Assembly: GCA_023440975.1 (NCBI GenBank)
Contig: JAEZRD010000086.1
Span: 1 to 62,198 of the forward strand
DNA from: Methanobacteriota archaeon
Lineage (GTDB): Archaea; Methanobacteriota; Methanobacteria; Methanobacteriales; Methanobacteriaceae
Length of the DNA stretch: 62,198 nt
Direction: 5' to 3'
Positions 55,324 to 62,198 of the stretch are shown here, one piece after another (within the stretch, counting starts at the first letter, position 1; every line of letters starts with the position of its first letter). The notes under the pieces were generated by a model. It did no database searches. It was given only the letters and a program-made list of their open reading frames with translations, and was not told the origin of the DNA. The translations under genes and the position numbers were made by a program.

Positions 55324-55920
55324 ATGATTGGAAGAAAAAGTCACGTTGTAGATTGTAGGGAAACAAGAGGCCTTGGTGATGGTGGAGGTATTGCCCAAAG
55401 AGGAACTTTCGCAGAATGTGGAAGTGATATTGTAGCAGTAGCTATGTCTCCAGGTAGACGTCACATTACTAAACCAGTTTGTGAAATTACTTTCGGTCTT
55501 CGTGAGTCAAATCTTTTAACTAGTACTATGATTCTTGATGCAGGATCTGGTGTTCCTCGTGATGCACCAGGTGCAAGTGGTGGAAGCTTATTTGGTTTAA
55601 CTCATAAAGAGATGGAACAAATGAGTCAATTTAAATTACTTGTAGTGCATTTAGGTGGAGTAAAAAATCATATTATTTACAAAGCAAGATTAATTTTAAG
55701 AAATGTTGATAAACCTTGTGTTATTATTTGTGAATATCCTATAGATTTCGAAGACCTTGCAAAAATTGGTGTTAAAACTTCTAAGGTTATGCCAGATGAA
55801 GTTAAAACTAAAGGTATGGTTGTAGGAATTATTAATGGGGTAATCAGAGGAGAAACAGCTCCTCAAGAAAAATTAGATGAGATTATTAGAAAAGTCAAAA
55901 TAGGATTAGGAGATGTATGA
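55324..55920 (+). CDS. mcrC: Methyl-coenzyme M reductase operon protein C
   Basis: A 198-residue McrC. 'MIGRKSHVVDCRETRGLGDG' and 'GGIAQRGTFAECGSD' (1-36), 'MSPGRRHITKPVCEITFGLR' (about 41-60) and 'APGASGGSLFGLTHKEM' (about 79-95) are hallmarks. It belongs to the ATP-dependent MCR activation complex. The stop overlaps the start region of mcrG as ATGA. The marker 7 protein upstream is its distant relative. Confidence 0.94.
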   Translation: MIGRKSHVVDCRETRGLGDGGGIAQRGTFAECGSDIVAVAMSPGRRHITKPVCEITFGLRESNLLTSTMILDAGSGVPRDAPGASGGSLFGLTHKEMEQMSQFKLLVVHLGGVKNHIIYKARLILRNVDKPCVIICEYPIDFEDLAKIGVKTSKVMPDEVKTKGMVVGIINGVIRGETAPQEKLDEIIRKVKIGLGDV

Positions 55921-55922
55921 TT

Positions 55923-56696
55923 ATGGTACAATATTATCCAGGAACTTCTCAGGTTGCTGAAAACAGACGTAAATTTATGGATCCTGCACAAGATTTAGAA
56001 GTTTTACGTGAAATATCTGATGAAGACGTAGTAAAAATATTAGGTCACAGAGCTCCAGGTGAAGAATATAAGAGTGTACACCCACCATTAGAAGAAATGG
56101 ATGAGCCTGATGATATTATTAGAGAAATTGTTACACCAATTGATGGTGCTAAAGCAGGAGACAGAGTAAGATACATTCAATTCACTGACTCCATGTATTA
56201 TGCTCCAGCTCAACCATACTTAAGAGCTAGATCTTACTTAAACAGATTCAGAGGAGTAGATACAGGTACTTTATCCGGTCGTCAAATTATAGAATGTCGT
56301 GAAAGAGATTTAGAAAAATTATCTAAAGAAATCTTAGAAAACGAATACTTCGACCCAGCTAGAACTGGAATCAGAGGTAAAAGTGTACACGGACACTCTT
56401 TAAGACTCGACGAAGACGGTATGATGTTTGATATGTTAAGAAGACAAATCTTCAACAAACAAACCGGAAAAGTTGAAATGGTTAAAAACCAAATTGGTAT
56501 TGAATTAGATGAACCTGTAGTATTAGGTGAACCTTTAGATGAAGAAACATTAAAAGGTAAAACTACTATTTACAGAGGGGACGTAGTTGCATATAAAGAT
56601 GATAAAGATGCAGTTGCAGTATGTCAAAACATCCACGTAGCTAGATCTATCGGTGCATACAACCCAGAAATATACGGAAATGAGAAGGTAGAATAA
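55923..56696 (+). CDS. mcrG: Methyl-coenzyme M reductase, gamma subunit
   Basis: A 257-residue McrG with 'YYPGTSQVAENRRKFMDP' at the start. 'ILGHRAPGEEYKSVHPPLEE' (about 42-61) and 'GIRGKSVHGHSLRLDEDGMM' (about 152-171) are also typical; the latter contains the Ser-Val-His-Gly-His block near F430. An upstream ATG at 55917 overlaps the mcrC stop. The ATG at 55923 matches the usual MAQYYPGTSQ start and has better spacing to the 'ggag' at 55909-55912. Confidence 0.96.
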   Translation: MVQYYPGTSQVAENRRKFMDPAQDLEVLREISDEDVVKILGHRAPGEEYKSVHPPLEEMDEPDDIIREIVTPIDGAKAGDRVRYIQFTDSMYYAPAQPYLRARSYLNRFRGVDTGTLSGRQIIECRERDLEKLSKEILENEYFDPARTGIRGKSVHGHSLRLDEDGMMFDMLRRQIFNKQTGKVEMVKNQIGIELDEPVVLGEPLDEETLKGKTTIYRGDVVAYKDDKDAVAVCQNIHVARSIGAYNPEIYGNEKVE

Positions 56697-56697
56697 T

Positions 56698-58356
<1,659 letters not shown>

Positions 58357-58371
58357 ATAAGTAACTAAAAG

Positions 58372-58401
58372 ATAGGTGTTTTTATAACACCTATTTTTTT
58401 T
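58372..58401 (+). terminator. Terminator of the mcr operon
   Basis: A perfect 9-bp stem (ataggtgtt 58372-58380, aacacctat 58386-58394) with a 5-base loop, followed by a run of T. It lies 15 bases after the mcrA stop. It is the clearest terminator of the window and argues that mtr has its own promoter. Confidence 0.85.
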
Positions 58402-58876
58402 ATTTATTTCAATCTTAAATTAATGATTATCAAATCTAATTTAAAGCTTTTATAATTTACTTAAAATATTAAATCATTTTAGTAAAGCTTATATTAAACT
58501 TTTTAGAAAAGATATAAAGTATAGGTTAAACATTCCTATATTTAAAACAAAAAAATGTTTAAAAATAGGTTAAACTTCCTATTTTATTTAAAAAAATATA
58601 CATATTGTGTGAGATGTTTTATAGACTCGTTTATAAAAGTTTCACTTTAGTTTATAAGTTTTCGTTAAGTTATAAACTATTTACTCTAATTAAAAAAAAT
58701 CACTGGTCGAATGATTTTACTATTGTTGACTGTGGGCAGATTTATTTTTAATAGAGCTAAAAAATAAATTAATAAATAGAGTATTATCCTTTAAAATGTA
58801 AGGACAATTATTTTTTTGGGATGAAATAATTGTTAATGATTAATAATAGTTAATCATACTTTTTAAAGTGTTAAAT

Positions 58877-58910
58877 AATATATTTAAAGAAAATTCTCAT
58901 GTTTTCTTTA
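58877..58910 (+). promoter_or_regulatory. mtrE: Probable mtr promoter with palindrome at the start site
   Basis: 'aatatattta' at 58877-58886 is a TATA-like box 90 bases before mtrE. It is overlapped on the right by a 9-bp palindrome, taaagaaaa (58885-58893) and ttttcttta (58902-58910). Initiation would fall near 58905-58912, within or after the right arm, so the palindrome could be an operator. The mtrE ribosome-binding site is 'aaggagg' at 58957-58963. Confidence 0.45.
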
Positions 58911-58972
58911 GAAAAAATTAGCTTATTAAATTTATTAAATTAATTTAATAAAAACTAAGGAGGAAAAAATAT

Positions 58973-59941
58973 ATGGACCCAATTACATTAGGTGTTGTCG
59001 CATTAATCGGTGTGGCTGCTACTATTGGTGGGGCATCAGAAGATTTAGAATCTGATGTAGGTTCTGAAAGTAACCCTAACTCACAAGTACAGCTTGCTCC
59101 TCAAATGGGACATTTACACAGAATAATTAATAAAGCGATCTCTGGGGAACCAGTCGCTTATGGTGTCTGGTGTGGTATTTCATGTTCTATCGCATACTTA
59201 GTCATGGCTGCTAATATTGGCTTTTTATCAATGCCTATCGTAGCTATTGCTATAGGTGCAACTGTTGCTGCATTTGTACACGTTATTTATACAACCACTG
59301 CACATATTGGACGTATTGTTGGTCAAGCTACTTTCGATCAACCTCTGTTTTATGATGCATTGATTGAATGTTTAGGACCTATTGCAGGTCATGGATTTAT
59401 TGCAACTTTTTGTATTACTAGTTTTTGTTACTTAATGACAATCCCTCTTGGTGCAAATCCTTTAGTTAACTTCCCATTACCATTATTAGGTGTTGTATGG
59501 GGTATTACTATTGGTTCTATCGGATCTGCTACTGGAGATGTTCATTATGGTACTGAAAGTGAATATCAAACTTACCCATTCGGTGGGGGTACTCCTGTAG
59601 CTATTCAAGGAGATATTGTTGTTAAAGAAGCTACTGGTGCTAAAAACAGTATAGATGTAGAAAACTTCTGTGCTAAGTTTGGTGGACCATTAACTGGTAT
59701 TTGTTTTGGATTAATTGTTTTCTTCAGTTTCTGGATTACTGTTGTATTCGGAGTTACTGGAGGAGCTATCGCAGGTATAATTATTATTTTAATCACTATT
59801 TACTTAAACTTTAAATTAGAAACTTTCGCACGTAATAATTATGGACCTTATCAAGAAGAAAGCACAGGATCTGCTGAACCTGCTGCTGAAGAAGAAGCTG
59901 AACCTGAAATAGTTGAAGAAGCTGAAAAGGCAGGGCAATAA
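58973..59941 (+). CDS. mtrE: Tetrahydromethanopterin S-methyltransferase subunit E
   Basis: A 322-residue MtrE with about six to seven membrane segments. 'MDPITLGVVALIGVAATIGG' opens the chain, and 'LAPQMGHLHRIINKAISGEP' (about 42-61) and 'YGTESEYQTYPFGGGTPVAI' (about 189-208) are typical. It is part of the Na+-pumping membrane complex that moves methyl groups between methanopterin and coenzyme M. The last 30 residues form an acidic Glu/Ala tail not expected in relatives of about 300 residues. First gene of the mtr operon. Confidence 0.95.
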   Translation: MDPITLGVVALIGVAATIGGASEDLESDVGSESNPNSQVQLAPQMGHLHRIINKAISGEPVAYGVWCGISCSIAYLVMAANIGFLSMPIVAIAIGATVAAFVHVIYTTTAHIGRIVGQATFDQPLFYDALIECLGPIAGHGFIATFCITSFCYLMTIPLGANPLVNFPLPLLGVVWGITIGSIGSATGDVHYGTESEYQTYPFGGGTPVAIQGDIVVKEATGAKNSIDVENFCAKFGGPLTGICFGLIVFFSFWITVVFGVTGGAIAGIIIILITIYLNFKLETFARNNYGPYQEESTGSAEPAAEEEAEPEIVEEAEKAGQ

Positions 59942-59953
59942 GGAGGAATAATT

Positions 59954-60652
59954 ATGGATCCAATTAGTTTAATTATATTTATTGCCGTTGGTGGAGTTCT
60001 TATTGGTGCAGGTGTACACTTTATTCCTGTAGGTGGAGCTCCAGCAGCTATGGCAACAGCTACCGGTGTAGGTACCGGTACAGCAATGTTAGCAGCAGGT
60101 GCAGGTATGACTGGACTTGTTACTGCAGCATCTTTAACTGGTCAATCAATGATAATGGTTATGTTGCTAGGTGCAGTAGGTGCTATGATAATGATGGCAT
60201 TTACAATGTTAATCGCAAACTATATTTACGTATATGGTTGTGGTGTAGTACCAGCTTCTGCTAAAGTAGATAATGACCCAATTACTGGTAGACCACAAGA
60301 AATTTATTGTACTCCAGGTACTGAAGGACATGGTATTCCTACAGTTTGTTTTGTAAGTGGAGTTATCGGTGCTCTCATGGGGGGTGCTGGTGGTGGACTC
60401 GTATACTTCGTAGTAAATGATGCATTAACTAAAGCATCTCTCGCAGCTCCTATGGCAGCTGCATTTGCAGGTATTATTGCTATTAGTGTATACTTTATTA
60501 ATGCGGTAGTTGCTTCTTATAATATAGGAGGTACTATTGAAGGTTTCCACGATCCAAAATTCAAAGCTAGAATTGGTAAAGGTTTCATCGCTTGTTTATT
60601 AGCATCCATTGTCTGTGGTATCTTTGTATATGTCTTAATAGGAGGTATATAA
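59954..60652 (+). CDS. mtrD: Tetrahydromethanopterin S-methyltransferase subunit D
   Basis: A 232-residue membrane subunit with about six hydrophobic segments. 'GVHFIPVGGAPAAMATATGV' (about 20-39), 'NDPITGRPQEIYCTPGTEGH' (about 106-125) and 'GTIEGFHDPKFKARIGKGF' (about 193-211) are conserved. It is part of the Na+-translocating core of Mtr. 'taaggagga' bridges the mtrE stop and this ATG, 12 bases apart. Confidence 0.94.
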   Translation: MDPISLIIFIAVGGVLIGAGVHFIPVGGAPAAMATATGVGTGTAMLAAGAGMTGLVTAASLTGQSMIMVMLLGAVGAMIMMAFTMLIANYIYVYGCGVVPASAKVDNDPITGRPQEIYCTPGTEGHGIPTVCFVSGVIGALMGGAGGGLVYFVVNDALTKASLAAPMAAAFAGIIAISVYFINAVVASYNIGGTIEGFHDPKFKARIGKGFIACLLASIVCGIFVYVLIGGI

Positions 60653-60653
60653 A

Positions 60654-61445
60654 ATGGCTGATGAAAAACCTGTAAGTTCTAATATGTTACTTGCTTTAGG
60701 AATTATCGGTGGACTATTAGGAATTTATTTAATAGGTATTAACCCTATAATAGGACCTCTCCTTGCTTGTCTTGGTGGAGTATGTGCTATTATATGGGGT
60801 GCAAATGCAATCAGAAGTGTAGCTGGTTACGGATTAGGTACTGGTGTACCTAGTATTGGTTACATGTCTTTAGGTATAGGTATTCTTGGTGGATTATCTG
60901 GACTTGCTTTAGTTTCATTACTTAAGTTACCTGCTATTGTATCTCCTATTTTAGCATTAGTTGTTGCTTTAATTATAGGTTTAATTATTGCTGTAATTGC
61001 AAAGAAGATTGTTGGTATGAAAATACCTGTTCTTATAAGATGTACTGCTGAAATTGCTGGTGCAGGTGCATTATCTGTTGTAGCATTTTCCACAGCTCTT
61101 GCTGGAAGTTACACTTTAAGTGCTATTGCTACTAGTGTTATTTTACCAGGTTACATTGCATTATTCTTTATTATGAACACAATGGCTATCCAAGAACCTT
61201 TCAATGCTTGTCTTGGACCTAACGAAGATCAAAGAAGAACCTTAACTTTAGCTGTTGCTAATGCATTTTTAGCTATTGTTGTAGTAGGTTTACTTGCAAT
61301 TCCTCTTGGATATGCAGCATTATTAATAATTGTTGTCGGATTTGTCGGATGGTTATGCAGTTACAAAAAATTCCTTAAATTGTCTAATGAAGCTGCTGCA
61401 TCTGTCGTATGGTCAGGTTTATGGCCTAAACTTGAGGATCAATAG
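60654..61445 (+). CDS. mtrC: Tetrahydromethanopterin S-methyltransferase subunit C
   Basis: A 263-residue membrane subunit with seven or eight hydrophobic segments. 'GANAIRSVAGYGLGTGVPSI' (about 49-68), 'MGLGIG'-like glycine-rich helices and 'IQEPFNACLGPNEDQRRTL' (about 178-196) mark the family. It forms the ion-conducting core with MtrD and MtrE. It starts one base after the mtrD stop. Confidence 0.94.
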   Translation: MADEKPVSSNMLLALGIIGGLLGIYLIGINPIIGPLLACLGGVCAIIWGANAIRSVAGYGLGTGVPSIGYMSLGIGILGGLSGLALVSLLKLPAIVSPILALVVALIIGLIIAVIAKKIVGMKIPVLIRCTAEIAGAGALSVVAFSTALAGSYTLSAIATSVILPGYIALFFIMNTMAIQEPFNACLGPNEDQRRTLTLAVANAFLAIVVVGLLAIPLGYAALLIIVVGFVGWLCSYKKFLKLSNEAAASVVWSGLWPKLEDQ

Positions 61446-61456
61446 GAGGTCTAATT

Positions 61457-61780
61457 ATGGAAATGTTACCTTTAATTCGTGTTGTCCCAGAAATGGACTT
61501 AGCAATTGATCCTGTAACAGGATCAGTAGGCGGAGCCGTTAGTGGAGGAGTTTTAGTCTCCTTAGATGAAGTAAATACTGAAATAGCTAAAATTGAAGAC
61601 GCTGCTGATGAATTAGTTAACTCTTTAAATCCACGTTCTGCTCCTCTTGGAGCATACCCTGGAAGAGAAGGTGCTTATCTTACTGCAGCTACTCAAACTA
61701 ATATGGTTTATGGTTTCTTAATCGGATTAACTCTATTAATTGCTATTATTCCTTTTTTAGCTAAGATGGGGGTATTATAA
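61457..61780 (+). CDS. mtrB: Tetrahydromethanopterin S-methyltransferase subunit B
   Basis: A 107-residue subunit with a soluble N-terminal part (about 1-75: 'LPLIRVVPEMDLAIDPVTGS'). One C-terminal membrane anchor follows (about 80-105), as in the family. 'aggaggtc' at 61444-61451 is its ribosome-binding site. The stop overlaps the ATG of mtrA by one base. Confidence 0.93.
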   Translation: MEMLPLIRVVPEMDLAIDPVTGSVGGAVSGGVLVSLDEVNTEIAKIEDAADELVNSLNPRSAPLGAYPGREGAYLTAATQTNMVYGFLIGLTLLIAIIPFLAKMGVL

Positions 61781-62198
61781 TGGTAGATAAGAAAGATGCT
61801 GCTCCGGATTGGCCTATTGTTACTGGTGAGTATGTTGCTGGTGATCCTGAAAGTCCGGTTGCTGTTGTTACTTTAGCTTCTGAGAAAGAGGATGTTTGTA
61901 TTGGTGCTGGTGCTGCTATTGCTGGTTCTTGTCATACTGAAAATCTTGGTCTTGAAAAGGTTTTAGCTAACACTATTTCTAATCCTAATTTAAGATTCCT
62001 TGTTTTATGTGGTGCTGAGGTGCAAGGTCATATTACTGGTCAAAGTTTAATGGCTTTACATGAAAATGGTGCTGATCCTGATAAAGGTGAAATTATTGGT
62101 GCTACTGGAGCTATTCCTTATATTGATAATATTCCACAAGAAGGAATTGAAAGATTCCAACAACAAATTGAAATGGTGGATTTAATCGATGTAGAAGA
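61780..62198 (+). CDS. mtrA: Tetrahydromethanopterin S-methyltransferase subunit A, corrinoid protein (partial)
   Basis: The frame is open from the ATG at 61780 to the window edge (139 codons and counting). The product begins 'MVDKKDAAPDWPIVTGEY' and has 'VCIGAGAAIAGSCHTENLGL', with 'FLVLCGAEVQGHITGQSLM' further on. The His in 'GHITGQ' is the expected cobalt ligand of the corrinoid. MtrA carries the methyl group from methanopterin to coenzyme M. The C-terminal part, including any membrane anchor, is cut off. Confidence 0.95.
   Translation, partial: MVDKKDAAPDWPIVTGEYVAGDPESPVAVVTLASEKEDVCIGAGAAIAGSCHTENLGLEKVLANTISNPNLRFLVLCGAEVQGHITGQSLMALHENGADPDKGEIIGATGAIPYIDNIPQEGIERFQQQIEMVDLIDVE

Larger units (their letters stand above)
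58357..58972. promoter_or_regulatory. mcr-mtr intergenic region rich in inverted repeats
   Basis: About 615 bases with no ORF. After the mcr terminator come, in order: two copies of ataggttaaac-n-cctat (58521-58539, 58565-58582), a 10-bp perfect repeat tagtttataa/ttataaacta (58648-58679), and aaaatca/tgatttt (58696-58718). Then come tcctt/aagga (58787-58804), a 9-bp repeat caattattt/aaataattg (58805-58832), atgattaa/ttaatcat (58836-58857) and the palindrome around the mtr start. The patch near 58700-58745 is less AT-rich. This may hold an unannotated small RNA or several operators. Confidence 0.5.

Noticed and set aside
55917..55922. Upstream ATG for mcrG overlapping the mcrC stop
   Set aside because: Only four bases from the ribosome-binding site, and it adds two residues before the family's conserved N-terminus.

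Overview
This window is a block of core chromosome from a very AT-rich hydrogenotrophic-type methanogen of the order Methanobacteriales. The Ehb energy-converting hydrogenase, methyl-coenzyme M reductase (mcrBDCGA), the Mtr methyltransferase (mtrEDCBA...), coenzyme M and F420 biosynthesis genes and a family B DNA polymerase ending just after YADTDG (the split form known from Methanothermobacter) all point there. By composition, small cofactor genes and an Asn/Ser/Thr-rich adhesin-like protein I lean to Methanosphaera (or a close Methanobrevibacter relative). The genus is an inference. From memory the gene order runs broadly parallel to Methanothermobacter MTH1251 down to MTH1160. I see no tRNA, rRNA, CRISPR array, insertion sequence or prophage.

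Layout. 1-10302: the ehbA-Q operon, a membrane-bound [NiFe] hydrogenase built on an Mrp-like antiporter, with a polyferredoxin, a ferredoxin, small and large subunits and an ACT-domain protein at the end. 10550-13040: two minus-strand genes, a predicted nucleotidyltransferase and a secreted Ig-like/zinc-ribbon protein whose start codon seems damaged. 13903-15944: DUF366, QueD and QueE for preQ0/archaeosine. 16028-20412: two four-CBS proteins, prephenate dehydratase, a membrane protein and a PsbP-like lipoprotein. 20532-29233: CoaBC, then minus-strand fibrillarin and Nop5, then PyrD-PyrK-AI-2E permease-PolB1. 29557-34728 (minus): ComC, PurM, the KH/beta-CASP RNase FttA and the proteasome beta subunit. 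35055-40936: Taw2, CofG, DUF2120, MptA, an Lrp-type regulator and Trm1. 41149-48468: DegT aminotransferase, a thiamine-binding-like protein, a tRNA thiolase, two membrane transport or CBS proteins, DUF1922, a TraB protein and ComB.

48584-62198 is the methanogenesis island. It starts with an unassigned 185-residue protein, then marker protein 7, a metallophosphoesterase and Mmp10 (the radical-SAM methylase of McrA arginine). Next come mcrBDCGA and mtrEDCB plus a truncated mtrA that runs off the window. Genes that make (ComB, ComC), use (Mcr, Mtr) and mature (Mmp10, marker 7, McrC, McrD) the coenzyme M machinery thus lie within one stretch. Ehb would supply low-potential reduced ferredoxin for biosynthesis.

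The least ordinary observations are in non-coding DNA. A predicted branched 5' leader begins where the mcr TATA box would start transcription. A 15-bp perfect inverted repeat lies upstream of it. A dense series of hairpins fills the mcr-mtr gap. The other main anomaly is the secreted protein whose signal peptide has no canonical start. No clearly new multi-gene system is present.
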